Shown one piece after another: positions 1 through 7,508 of a stretch of DNA of 64,000 bases (positions are counted from its first letter, which is position 1; every line of letters begins with the position of its first letter). The stretch covers positions 52,865 to 116,864 of the forward strand of contig WOUT01000013.1 in NCBI GenBank assembly GCA_009773005.1, in the 5' to 3' direction. The stretch is from Chloroflexota bacterium (GTDB taxonomy: Bacteria; Chloroflexota; Anaerolineae; Anaerolineales; Anaerolineaceae). Made by a program: the position numbers and the translations under genes. The notes under the pieces were generated by a model. It was not told the origin of the DNA. It saw nothing but the letters and a program-made list of their open reading frames with translations, and did no database searches.

Positions 1-70
1 TTTTGGATTCCTCCGTGTCGACCGCGATGAGGATTTTAGACCCCATCGCGTTAAAAGTGATTGTTTTCAT
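1..70 (-). CDS. apbE: FAD:protein FMN transferase (ApbE), N-terminal fragment
   Basis: Only the first 23 codons lie in the window; the gene runs off the left edge. The peptide opens MKTITFNAMGSKILIAVD, which fits the first strand and the MG(T/S) motif of ApbE proteins, membrane-associated enzymes that attach FMN covalently to Thr/Ser of extracytoplasmic proteins. Its ATG overlaps the TGA of the preceding gene as ATGA, implying translational coupling. The neighbours, an anchored small protein and a PepSY protein, match the usual company of flavinylation clusters. The short length is why the call is not stronger. Confidence 0.6.
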   Translation of the reverse strand, partial: MKTITFNAMGSKILIAVDTEESK

Positions 71-489
71 GGTTTAGGTTTAGAAGACTGAGTGGTTGTT
101 ATTGGCGCTGGTATTACTGCAGGCGAGGTTAGATTATTGGAGACGACTGAAGAAGCGCTTTGGTTATTCGAAACAGTTACAGGTGGAGTAACGATCCTTA
201 GCGCTGCAGCAGGAACCGTTGCCGGTTGGTTTGACGCCTGTTTGATGGATGTCAGGTCCACCGTAATCAAAGACACTAATGTTGGCAATGGCTCAAGATT
301 TGGGTTTGCTGAAGGTTGACTGCCCTCTGTATTTTGGATGTTCGCCTGGATCACGTCTTTATTAGCCAGTAGATTCCATATTCCAAGCGTCCCAGCTAAC
401 GAGCTCACTGCCACGAGGAATTTAAATACATTCGGTACAAATTGCTTTTTACGATGAGGGGTTGCTTTTTCCATTAATAGTTGATCCAT
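67..489 (-). CDS. Small single-span extracytoplasmic protein, Ser/Thr/Pro-rich
   Basis: 140 residues. A short basic N-terminus (HRKKQF, about 12-17) precedes one hydrophobic segment at about 21-42, and the remaining 95 residues are rich in Ser, Thr, Pro and Asn with no visible fold. It therefore looks like a signal-anchor protein with a disordered outer tail. I see no flavinylation motif of the D-G/A-x-S-G-A-T kind. It sits 18 bp after the PepSY gene and its stop overlaps the apbE start, so it is probably co-transcribed and serves the same system. No family recognised. Confidence 0.7.
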   Translation of the reverse strand: MDQLLMEKATPHRKKQFVPNVFKFLVAVSSLAGTLGIWNLLANKDVIQANIQNTEGSQPSANPNLEPLPTLVSLITVDLTSIKQASNQPATVPAAALRIVTPPVTVSNNQSASSVVSNNLTSPAVIPAPITTTQSSKPKP

Positions 490-507
490 AATCCAATTTT
501 TTTTGTT

Positions 508-1194
508 CTAATCGTCATCACTCTCATGATCTTCAGGCTCTTCTGAGGAACTTGAACTTTGTGACGCCATTTGAACTGCTACAATTTTTCCGGTCAAATC
601 GATATAGACACTCTGCCCATTAGAAAAAATTACAACGTATACTTTGCTCCCATTAAAAGTTCCAAAATTTATTGCAGTCACCTGGTTATTGTTCAGGTAG
701 GATTTCGCAATTTTGATTGCCTGTTCGCTTGTGATGTACGTTGATTTTTTCTCAAGTCCGTTGTACAGGACTGTTCCGGTATTGGCATCTATATAAATAT
801 TTCCATGCTTATAGATCACTTCAAATGCCGGCGAACCATTAAAATTAACCACGATCGGAATGTCTTTTGGGGTAACTCCTGCGATCGACTGGGCAATTGC
901 TGATGCTTGATCTGCTGTAAAGAGATAGAGTGAGGTTGTGTCTTGTGCAGACTCTTGTGTCACGCTACCCATAAGGGCTGTAATTTGTTGATTTGCCTGT
1001 TCTATTTTCTGATTGGCTTCGTTGATCATTTGCTGGTAAGCTTGCTCTCGTTGAATAAACGCCGTAACATCTACTGTAGGAGCAACGTTCGCTTGATTAT
1101 TCTTAGCTATGACATTTGTAACCACACCAATTCCAATTGTTAATAGAAAGACCGTTACAAAAGCCGATAGTACAAGAATCGATTTGTTTTTCAT
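508..1194 (-). CDS. PepSY-domain membrane-anchored protein
   Basis: 228 residues. An N-terminal hydrophobic anchor (about 6-30) is followed by a coiled-coil stretch rich in Gln/Glu/Asn (about 45-75). Two PepSY-like units then follow (about 92-148 and 153-210), each with the pattern 'A-x-x-I-A ... F-E/V-x-x-x-G-x-x-Y-I/V-D-x-x-T-G-x-I/V'. The C-terminal tail is acidic and serine-rich. PepSY domains occur outside the membrane in redox and protease-inhibitor proteins and often travel with FMN-binding proteins and ApbE, as here. The start has a clear AAGGAGA Shine-Dalgarno sequence. It is first in the leftward operon and diverges from a two-component system that probably controls it. Confidence 0.85.
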   Translation of the reverse strand: MKNKSILVLSAFVTVFLLTIGIGVVTNVIAKNNQANVAPTVDVTAFIQREQAYQQMINEANQKIEQANQQITALMGSVTQESAQDTTSLYLFTADQASAIAQSIAGVTPKDIPIVVNFNGSPAFEVIYKHGNIYIDANTGTVLYNGLEKKSTYITSEQAIKIAKSYLNNNQVTAINFGTFNGSKVYVVIFSNGQSVYIDLTGKIVAVQMASQSSSSSEEPEDHESDDD

Positions 1195-1239
1195 AGTTCT
1201 CCTTCTTCAAAATTGAATTCAATATAAGGATAAGCTTGA

Positions 1240-1294
1240 ATGATTGGAAGCAGGTGTAAAAAGTGAGCGAATTTTCCAATGAAATTCCAATCAT
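1240..1294. promoter_or_regulatory. Candidate OmpR-type operator between divergent PepSY and regulator genes
   Basis: TTCCAAT occurs at 1274-1280 and again at 1285-1291, exactly 11 bp apart. This is the direct-repeat spacing OmpR-family dimers use. An inverted copy (ATGATTGGAA, 1240-1249) mirrors TTCCAATCAT at 1285-1294 over 10 bp. The inverted copy lies where the -35 box of the leftward PepSY promoter would fall (TATATT -10 at about 1220-1225). The arrangement suggests that the response regulator encoded at 1344 binds here and controls both directions. Confidence 0.5.
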
Positions 1295-1343
1295 TTTGGC
1301 ATCAATCTGGAAATGGTCAGGCTGGTTGTATAATGGAAAAACC

Positions 1344-2027
1344 ATGAGAATATTATTGATTGAAGATGATAAGAGGTTGGCAAAGCTCATTCGAAATGTT
1401 TTGGAGGATGAGAAGTATTCACTGGATATTGAAAATGACGGCGAATTGGGATTGGAAGTCGCACTACGGGGAACACATGATTTAATAATCATCGACTGGA
1501 TGCTGCCTAGTAGGGACGGCCCTTCAATTTGTCGAAAAATCAGGTCTTCAAGGCTGGTTGTCCCGATTCTCATGCTTACGGCGAGGGGGCAAATCGAAGA
1601 CAGAGTGTCAGGGTTGGAAAGCGGTGCGGATGACTATCTCGTCAAACCTTTTAACTTCGAAGAACTGATTGCCCGCATCCGGGCGCTCAGTCGACGATAT
1701 TCGCCTGGTTCACTTGATCCTTCAGAGCTCCGGCTTGGATCGATAGTGATGGATATCAAAGCACATTCTGTTCGCAGAGCGGAAACCACCATAGACTTGA
1801 CCAAGAGAGAATGGGATCTTCTCGAATTTTTTCTACGGCATCCGAATCAAACTCTTTCTCGAACCGAGATTATGGATTACGTTTGGTCATATGATGCCAG
1901 TGTTCAAGCGGAAATGGTGGATGTATATATTTCCTACCTGCGTCAAAAACTAACCATTACTGGTAAAAAAGACCCTATCCAGACGATAAGGGGATTTGGT
2001 TATTTGCTGGAAGAAAAAAATGCTTAA
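1344..2027 (+). CDS. OmpR-family response regulator
   Basis: 227 residues. The receiver domain (about 1-115) has acidic pocket EDD at 7-9, phospho-acceptor Asp in IIIDWMLP (near 51), Thr in MLTARG and Lys in DDYLVKPF. The winged-helix DNA-binding domain (about 128-225) ends in the family-typical T-I-R-G-x-G-Y. The reading frame is open upstream to 1263, but homology begins at the ATG at 1344. TATAAT at 1329-1334 is so close that the mRNA may be leaderless. It overlaps the kinase gene by 8 bp. It probably regulates itself and the divergent PepSY operon. Confidence 0.92.
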   Translation: MRILLIEDDKRLAKLIRNVLEDEKYSLDIENDGELGLEVALRGTHDLIIIDWMLPSRDGPSICRKIRSSRLVVPILMLTARGQIEDRVSGLESGADDYLVKPFNFEELIARIRALSRRYSPGSLDPSELRLGSIVMDIKAHSVRRAETTIDLTKREWDLLEFFLRHPNQTLSRTEIMDYVWSYDASVQAEMVDVYISYLRQKLTITGKKDPIQTIRGFGYLLEEKNA

Positions 2028-3342
2028 GAAACTGAGACTCAGAATAACGCTCCTATATTTGATCTTGGCCATTGTGCTGGCTTTGGTAGTTGGCGGTGGA
2101 ACATATTCTCTAGTAAATTATTATTTTCGGGCTACGAATGATTACGCACTTAAAGTAAAAATGGGTCTGCAGTTTGCTTCCCTCGATATCCCGCTGCCAT
2201 TAGATTTGTATGAAGCAGTTAGGCAAGCCGGCTTGGTGATAACAAAGGTTACGCCAACACCATCATTCACTCAATCTCAAACTGAAGAATCGAGTGATAA
2301 GAACAGGGCTCCTGGTGGCGAGGGGCATGAAGAAGGGTTGCAGGAAAGCGAACTAGCAGACATATACGTACTTCCATTGACACTTGAGGGCGGATTGGTA
2401 TCAGGGCTCAATACTCAATTGACCATTGCTGATGTTAATTCTGAGGCGGTGGCTGCGGCTGTGCAAAATGGATATGATTTTCGCACTGTCAAAACGAACG
2501 ATGGCGCTTCGGTTCGACTTTTTACTTACCTGGTACCTGATGACGAACAAGTACAGGTTTTTCAAGTTGGCAGATATCTCTCTGCCCAGCAGCAAGTATT
2601 AAAACAATTACTGGACACAATGGTTTTACTTGGAGGTCTCATCACGATACTTTTTGGTGTCGCATCGTGGGTGTTAGCTGGGCGAACGATCAAACCGTCT
2701 CAACAAGCCTGGGATAAGCAGCAGGCATTTATTGCTAATGCCAGCCACGAATTACGCACACCCTTGACGCTCATCCATGCTGGACTTGAATTAAGCATGC
2801 GTAAAGTTGCATCAGAAGAACAACGAGAACTGTTATCTGATGTGCTTTCAGACGCAAATTACATGAATAAGTTAATTGAAGATTTGCTTTTGCTTTCTCG
2901 ATTAGATGCTCACTCTTTAAAAATGGATATCCAACCTGTAAAGATTTCAGATTTCATACCTGAAATTCTTCGTCAAGTCGAACGATTGACCGAAGCACAA
3001 CAAATCAGTCTTGTTCAAAATATTGAGGATATAAATATATTGGCTGATCCGGTACGGTTAAAGCAGATATTACTTATTATTCTTGATAATGCAATCCGTA
3101 ACAACCAGGCTGGTGGTTCAGTTAAAATTGAAATAGCCCTTAAAAATGAAAAGGAGAATATAGACAGAGTCTTTGATAGATTCTATAAAATAAACAACCA
3201 ATCAACCACAGAATATGGAGGAAGTGGTTTGGGTCTTTCCATCGCCAAGGGATTAGTTGAAGCTCAAAATGGAAAGATTTCGTTGATCAGCATTGCTGGA
3301 GAAGGAACGCAAGTTAAACTCATTTTTCCCTCAAGCCCTTAA
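2020..3342 (+). CDS. Sensor histidine kinase lacking the ATP-binding G1 box
   Basis: 440 residues. TM1 at about 8-30, an extracytoplasmic sensor region to about 195, TM2 at about 200-225, almost no HAMP, then an H-box with the SHELRTPL motif near residue 245. The ATPase domain has an N-box-like segment (ILDNAIRNN), an F-box (VFDRFY) and a G2 box (GGSGLGLSI). The stretch that should carry the D-x-G-x-G adenine-binding loop is absent: the chain passes directly from KIEIALKNE to KENIDRVF. About 15-20 residues are missing in frame. The protein is either a non-catalytic kinase or carries a deletion or assembly collapse. It overlaps the regulator gene by 8 bp. Confidence 0.88.
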   Translation: MLKKLRLRITLLYLILAIVLALVVGGGTYSLVNYYFRATNDYALKVKMGLQFASLDIPLPLDLYEAVRQAGLVITKVTPTPSFTQSQTEESSDKNRAPGGEGHEEGLQESELADIYVLPLTLEGGLVSGLNTQLTIADVNSEAVAAAVQNGYDFRTVKTNDGASVRLFTYLVPDDEQVQVFQVGRYLSAQQQVLKQLLDTMVLLGGLITILFGVASWVLAGRTIKPSQQAWDKQQAFIANASHELRTPLTLIHAGLELSMRKVASEEQRELLSDVLSDANYMNKLIEDLLLLSRLDAHSLKMDIQPVKISDFIPEILRQVERLTEAQQISLVQNIEDINILADPVRLKQILLIILDNAIRNNQAGGSVKIEIALKNEKENIDRVFDRFYKINNQSTTEYGGSGLGLSIAKGLVEAQNGKISLISIAGEGTQVKLIFPSSP

Positions 3343-3411
3343 GAAAAATAAAGTGTTGTCCGGTTCGTTATGTATGGTCGTTGATGGATATGTAGATAGA
3401 GGAGAGGAATA

Positions 3412-4007
3412 ATGGAAAACCTAATTATTAATAAGGAAGTACGTTCAGTTTCTGGTTTCAATAGTGTGAAGTTCAAGGCTGTTGGAAAGCTAATAATTAC
3501 TCAGGGAGCGCAGGAAAGTCTGACCATACAAGCGGATCAAGAAATCCGCGCCCGTATTCATACGGATGTTATAGAAGGTGTTCTTATTATTAGTTATGAT
3601 GCCGACTGGAAAGATTGGACTGGCTTCCGCTTGGTGGATAAGGGGCGGCGGAAATTACTTCAGATGCATTAACTTTGAATCTTGCGGGTCCTGGAGTGGT
3701 GACGATCGGGACACTCAAAGTAAATTCATTGATCGTCGATATGTCTGGTGTGGGGTCGATTGATGTGGCTGGAACATGCCTGGACCAAAATGTGGTTCTG
3801 AGCGGCGCCGGAAATTACAAATCTTCCCGGCTGGAATCTGAACGAACTTCAGTGAAACTTTCAGGTGTTGGCAATGCCACGGTGTGGGCTAATCAATCTC
3901 TGGACGCACACATTTCCGGCGCCGGCGCCGTGGAATATTATGGCAATGCAAAAATCACCCAAAAGGTTTCAGGCATTGGTATGTTAAAATATCTAGGGAA
4001 CCGGTAA
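3412..4007 (+). pseudogene. DUF2807 (head-GIN) beta-helix protein, frameshifted
   Basis: DUF2807 proteins are about 200-residue extracytoplasmic repeats of short Gly/Val/Asn-rich strands. Codons 1-78 read normally (GFNSVKF, then LTIQADQEI) until the frame ends at 3672. The remainder, with SDALTLNLAGPG and VDMSGVGSIDV repeats, continues to 4007 in the -1 frame. Restoring one G in the G4 run at 3642-3645 rejoins the frames as DKGAAEITSDALTLNLAGPG. The start has a GAGGAG ribosome site. No signal peptide is visible, unusual for the family. Either a recent one-base loss or a sequencing error. It follows the sensor kinase by 69 bp. Confidence 0.75.
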
Positions 4008-4064
4008 GAATCATTTCCTACCTTGCCGGGTTAATAAAGATAAATCAAGAGACAGGAGTAATTG

Positions 4065-4622
4065 ATGGCACAAGATAGAACTCGGAAAATCGTGATCACT
4101 GGTGTTTTGGGAGCGATTGCTGTTCTTTTAGGACTAACCCGTTGGGGTTTCATTCCCTGGTTTGGCGGGATTTCATTGACAATCATGCATGTACCGGTGA
4201 TCATAGGCGCGATCCTTGAAGGCCCAATTGTGGGTTTGGGAATCGGATTGATCTTTGGGTTATTCTCGATGCTGCAGGCAGCCATCGCCCCAAATGGCCC
4301 GGCAGACGTATGGTTTACCAATCCTTTGCTTTCGATCCTGCCGCGCTTGTTCATTGGCCCGGCGGCCTGGTTGGTATGGAAGGCATTGAAAAAAATGCCG
4401 GTTGCAGGATTGATCGTGAGTGGAATTGTTGGAAGCCTCACAAACACGGTACTGGTACTCGGAATGATCGGTGTGCTTGGTTATTTACCCATAGCAGTTT
4501 TGGGAGGAATTGTGGTTGCCAATGGATTGCCCGAAGCCGGGATTTCGGCAGTGATCACGCTGCTTGTGGTTGCAGCGCTGTGGCAGCTCAAGGTCGGAAA
4601 ACGGAGCGGCTCTGATCTTTGA
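4065..4622 (+). CDS. ECF transporter substrate-binding (S) component
   Basis: 185 residues and about five to six hydrophobic helices. The N-terminus (RKIVITGVLGAIAVLLGLT) and the central motif (IIGAILEGPIVGLGIGLIFG, then NPLLSILPRLFIGP) are those of ECF S components, small membrane proteins that capture vitamins or similar micronutrients and dock on EcfT. The substrate cannot be read from sequence. The nearby thiamine operon makes a thiamine-related ligand worth considering, but this gene is not behind the TPP riboswitch. The ATG at 4065 has AGGAG upstream. It converges on ecfT across a shared terminator. Confidence 0.85.
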   Translation: MAQDRTRKIVITGVLGAIAVLLGLTRWGFIPWFGGISLTIMHVPVIIGAILEGPIVGLGIGLIFGLFSMLQAAIAPNGPADVWFTNPLLSILPRLFIGPAAWLVWKALKKMPVAGLIVSGIVGSLTNTVLVLGMIGVLGYLPIAVLGGIVVANGLPEAGISAVITLLVVAALWQLKVGKRSGSDL

Positions 4623-4640
4623 TCCTTTGATAGCTGTACA

Positions 4641-4678
4641 AACGGTCTCACACGTAGAGGATTATGAGTGAGACCGTT
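4641..4678. terminator. Bidirectional hairpin between ecfS and ecfT
   Basis: AACGGTCTCAC (4641-4651) and GTGAGACCGTT (4668-4678) form a perfect 11-bp stem with a 16-nt loop. An A/T-rich run follows on the + side. It sits between convergent genes and overlaps the last codon and stop of ecfT, so it can end transcription from both directions. Confidence 0.75.
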
Positions 4679-5469
4679 ATATTTAACAACAGGAAGAAAA
4701 TATCTGCCCACCCAACCTTGAATTCATGCATGCTGGTTCTTTGCTCCAAATAACCATAAGCGCGAGCATCCATGGCAAGGGCAAGATTATCTGCTCTTCT
4801 CAAACTGATCAGGAATAACGGGAGGATCAATGGCACTATCTGGCGCACCCGGCTCCACAGTCCGCGGGTTTTCACCCCCCATTCCGCTCCACGGGACGCC
4901 TGGGCTTTTGCAATCCTTTCGGCAGTTTGTGCCAGGAAGGGGATAAAACGCAGCATTACTTGAATGACCATCACCAGGTCCATGGTGTGGATCTTGATGC
5001 GGTTGAGTGGTTTAAACAGCAATTGGAGCCCTTGAATCATTTCAGAGGTTGAGATGCAAAAAGATGCCAGGCTAAGGCACAAGATCAAGCTTGTAAAACG
5101 GATGAGCAACGTCAAACCAGCCCATAAGCCTGCCATGGTGACTTTGACCGAACCAATCGATACCAGGATCGGTGATGATTCGACGCCTGCATTGAAAAAG
5201 ACTTGCAGAGCCGCAATAATGAGTAAAAATGGCAGCGGTGGGATCAATCCTTTCAGAGCGTAAGTCAATTTCACTTTCGAGAAAACTATTCCGATCAATA
5301 GAACCAGTATGCCGATGCCTAACCCGATTTTGGAAGTCGTGAATGTCAAGACCATGAGCAAAAGTGTAAAACTAATGATCTTTATGCGGGGATCCAGTCT
5401 GTGCAAAATGGAACCTGTAGGCATATATTGCCCGAGAGTTACCCGAGAGAGGAAATCAAACTCACTCAT
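4648..5469 (-). CDS. ecfT: ECF transporter transmembrane component EcfT
   Basis: 273 residues with about five to six membrane helices in the CbiQ/EcfT fold. The opening 'G-x-Y-x-P-x-x-S-x-x-H-x-L-D-P-R-x-K' is diagnostic. The cytosolic coupling motifs are visible as AQASRGAEWG (about 190-199) and the later A-M-D-A-R-A-Y-G segment. EcfT couples ATP hydrolysis by EcfA to substrate release by S components. Its start overlaps the end of the ATPase gene by 8 bp, so the two are translationally coupled. The S component lies just beyond on the opposite strand, an unusual split of one transporter. Confidence 0.93.
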   Translation of the reverse strand: MSEFDFLSRVTLGQYMPTGSILHRLDPRIKIISFTLLLMVLTFTTSKIGLGIGILVLLIGIVFSKVKLTYALKGLIPPLPFLLIIAALQVFFNAGVESSPILVSIGSVKVTMAGLWAGLTLLIRFTSLILCLSLASFCISTSEMIQGLQLLFKPLNRIKIHTMDLVMVIQVMLRFIPFLAQTAERIAKAQASRGAEWGVKTRGLWSRVRQIVPLILPLFLISLRRADNLALAMDARAYGYLEQRTSMHEFKVGWADIFFLLLNITVSLIILYV

Positions 5470-7201
5470 GCAGGCGCTCTCCAGCGAGCTTTTTCAGCAC
5501 ACTGATCAATTGGTTGGTCGCCACTGTGCTGATTGGAATGGGCCAACCTTTGGTTCGCAACGCGGAGGCGAACCGGACCACGGAAGGCTGTCCGAGTGAG
5601 GCGCTTGCGATTAATTCAGCATCATTGAATAAAGCGGCTGTGTTTCCGGTGCGCAGAGCTCGTCCTTCAGACATGATCGTCATGTTTTGGGTCAGTTCTG
5701 TGATATCACCCATGCTGTGCGAACTGAGGATCATTTCAATCCCATTGTTTTGGAATCCTTTGAGAGTTGTGTGCAGGTTTTTTCTTGAGGCGGGGTCAAG
5801 GCCGGCGGTCGGTTCATCAAGTATCAGAAGCTCGGGTTGAATTGCGAGGGTTGCTGCCAGCGCAACTTTTCTTTTTTCTCCACCGCTCAATGTGAAGGTT
5901 ACCCGGTCTTTGAACTTTTCAAAATCAAGCCCAACCACGGACATGGCATTCCGAACTCTTTCCCGCAGTCCTGATCTCCCGTAGAGCAACTTTGGACCGT
6001 AAGCGATTTCATCACCGACATATTGCTCAAAAAAATAGATTTCCGGGTTTTGAAATACGAGCCCGGCAAATCGCCGTAACGCTTTAACATCCAAATTTTG
6101 ATCAGAGAAAGAAAACGGTCCAACCTTGACCGACCCGGATTGAGGCCGATAGAGACCATTCATGTGCTGGAGAAGAGTGGACTTTCCTGAACCTGTGCCG
6201 CCCGCAAAACCATGCGCTTTGCCAGCACTCACCTGGAGAGAAACATCCCGAAGCGCAACATTTTCAAGTGGAGTGCCGGGCAGGTAAGTGTGGTTGAGAT
6301 TTTCAATGGCGACAAGTGGTTCATCATGCAAGGATAAACATTCGGTTTGATCAGGAGAAAACACTCCCGTAAATTGAGGAATTTCCTTAAGAGCCAGTTC
6401 AAAATTGGGAGAAAGAATTGATAGCAGAGGGTGAGAAACCCGTACCTCATTCAGCAATTGAAGAGTCAAAGGTTGTTCGAGCCCACATTTTTTTAAAAGA
6501 GCGAGGTCGTTAAATAAATTCCCTGGTTTACCGTCAAACTCGAGAGATCCCTGATGGATCACCAAAGCGCGGTCAGCCCGTGCAGCCTCCTCCATAAAAT
6601 GGGTGATGAAAATGACAGTGATACCCTCTTCATGTAGCTGCCGCATTTCTTCTAGCACGTCCTGCCGTCCGCGTGGATCAAGCATGGCAGTAGATTCATC
6701 AAAGATCACGCATTCGGGTAACATTGCCAGCACACCTGCAAGCGCCACCCGTTGCATTTGACCTGCAGAAAGCAAGTGCGGCGGGCGGTGTTTGTGCTTG
6801 GTCATCCCAACGGTATTAAGAGCGGCGGTAACCCGTTCGCGTATTTCAGACGAAGCGACGCCCAGGTTTTCTGGACCAAAGGCTGTATCTTCTTCGATGA
6901 TCGTGGCGACGATCTGATCTTCAGGATTCTGAAAAACCATTCCAACTTGAGAACGGATCTCAGGCAATAAAGATGACTGCCGGGTGTCTTTGCTTTTGAC
7001 AAATACTTTACCTATTGTGGGCAGCAGGAGAGCATTGCAATGACGTGCGAAGGTGGTTTTCCCGGAACCATTCGCGCCGAGGATTGCCACCCACTCACCT
7101 TTTTCAATTGACAACGAGATATCGTTCAGCGCTGGCTGGGTTGTCTCAGAGGTTCCCGGGTGACGATATGTGACATGCTCGAATCGGATCAATGGTTCCA
7201 A
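5462..7201 (-). CDS. Fused ECF transporter ATPase (EcfA1-EcfA2)
   Basis: 579 residues containing two complete ABC domains; many Firmicutes encode these as two genes. Domain 1 (about 5-235) has Walker A GANGSGKTT (42-50), signature LSAGQMQR and Walker B VIFDES. Domain 2 (about 305-540) has Walker A GGTGSGKST, signature LSGGEKRK and LLILDEPTAGLDP. Domain 1 has an Ala in its signature (LSAGQ) and Ser after the catalytic Glu, so the two sites may differ in activity. It is cytoplasmic and drives EcfT with one or more S components. A TATAAT -10 box lies on the minus strand at 7239-7244. Confidence 0.93.
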   Translation of the reverse strand: MEPLIRFEHVTYRHPGTSETTQPALNDISLSIEKGEWVAILGANGSGKTTFARHCNALLLPTIGKVFVKSKDTRQSSLLPEIRSQVGMVFQNPEDQIVATIIEEDTAFGPENLGVASSEIRERVTAALNTVGMTKHKHRPPHLLSAGQMQRVALAGVLAMLPECVIFDESTAMLDPRGRQDVLEEMRQLHEEGITVIFITHFMEEAARADRALVIHQGSLEFDGKPGNLFNDLALLKKCGLEQPLTLQLLNEVRVSHPLLSILSPNFELALKEIPQFTGVFSPDQTECLSLHDEPLVAIENLNHTYLPGTPLENVALRDVSLQVSAGKAHGFAGGTGSGKSTLLQHMNGLYRPQSGSVKVGPFSFSDQNLDVKALRRFAGLVFQNPEIYFFEQYVGDEIAYGPKLLYGRSGLRERVRNAMSVVGLDFEKFKDRVTFTLSGGEKRKVALAATLAIQPELLILDEPTAGLDPASRKNLHTTLKGFQNNGIEMILSSHSMGDITELTQNMTIMSEGRALRTGNTAALFNDAELIASASLGQPSVVRFASALRTKGWPIPISTVATNQLISVLKKLAGERLHE

Positions 7202-7238
7202 AATTACTCCATAAGGGCGAGATGAAGAATTCCGTCGT

Positions 7239-7322
7239 ATTATACTGGAGTATAAACCCGATGAAGCGCAAATAGATTTTTTCCTTGTTAGATATTATTT
7301 TTTTAGATATTTTTTAGATATT
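7239..7322. promoter_or_regulatory. Repeat-rich spacer between ecfA and the thiamine operon
   Basis: The divergent spacer holds an inverted repeat TATACT-gg-AGTATA (7241-7254) that overlaps the leftward -10 box. It also holds three copies of TTAGATATT at 7288-7296, 7303-7311 and 7314-7322, spaced 15 and 11 bp. The direct repeats end 6 bp before the -35 box of the thiamine promoter, where an UP element or activator site would lie. Confidence 0.45.
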
Positions 7323-7328
7323 ATTTTC

Positions 7329-7357
7329 TTGACTTTATGAGGTTCTCGGTCTATACT
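7329..7357 (+). promoter_or_regulatory. Sigma-70 promoter of the thiamine operon
   Basis: TTGACT (7329-7334), a 17-bp spacer and TATACT (7352-7357) make a near-consensus promoter. Transcription would start near 7364, just before the riboswitch. The -10 box lies in an inverted repeat (TATACTC 7352-7358, GAGTATA 7365-7371) like the one on the ecfA side. Confidence 0.75.
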
Positions 7358-7372
7358 CATTTTAGAGTATAG

Positions 7373-7465
7373 TACTACGGGGAGCCTGGTGAACCAGGCT
7401 GAGAGGAGGGCTTGCAGCCCTTGACCCGCAAAACCTGATCCGGATAATGCCGGCGGAGGGATGCG
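7373..7465 (+). ncRNA. TPP riboswitch (THI element) aptamer
   Basis: The conserved parts are all present in order: ACGGGGAGCC, CTGAGAG after a short hairpin, a variable helix (AGGGCTTGCAGCCCTT), ACCCGC, AACCTGATCCGGATAATGCC and the closing GCGGAGGGA. This RNA binds thiamine pyrophosphate and shuts off thiamine genes. It stands directly in front of thiamine pyrophosphokinase and a thiamine ABC transporter. Confidence 0.96.
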
Positions 7466-7479
7466 ATTTTATAATATCC

Positions 7480-7508
7480 AACCCTTCCTGGCGGAGGGTT
7501 TTTATTTG
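7480..7508 (+). terminator. Riboswitch expression platform: terminator hairpin that contains the thiN ribosome site
   Basis: AACCCT (7480-7485) pairs with AGGGTT (7495-7500), extended by TC/GG-type pairs, and runs into TTTTTATTT. The 3' arm contains GGAGGG (7493-7498), which is 7 nt before the TTG start at 7506. The same hairpin can therefore terminate transcription or hide the ribosome site. Confidence 0.75.

Noticed and set aside
1263..1343. N-terminal extension of the OmpR-type regulator from 1263
   Set aside because: The 27 residues have no counterpart in the family and would span the promoter and operator repeats. The ATG at 1344 begins the receiver domain.
3905..3930. GGCGCC-rich stretch as a repeat element
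   Set aside because: It is coding sequence for the SGAGA repeats of the DUF2807 protein.
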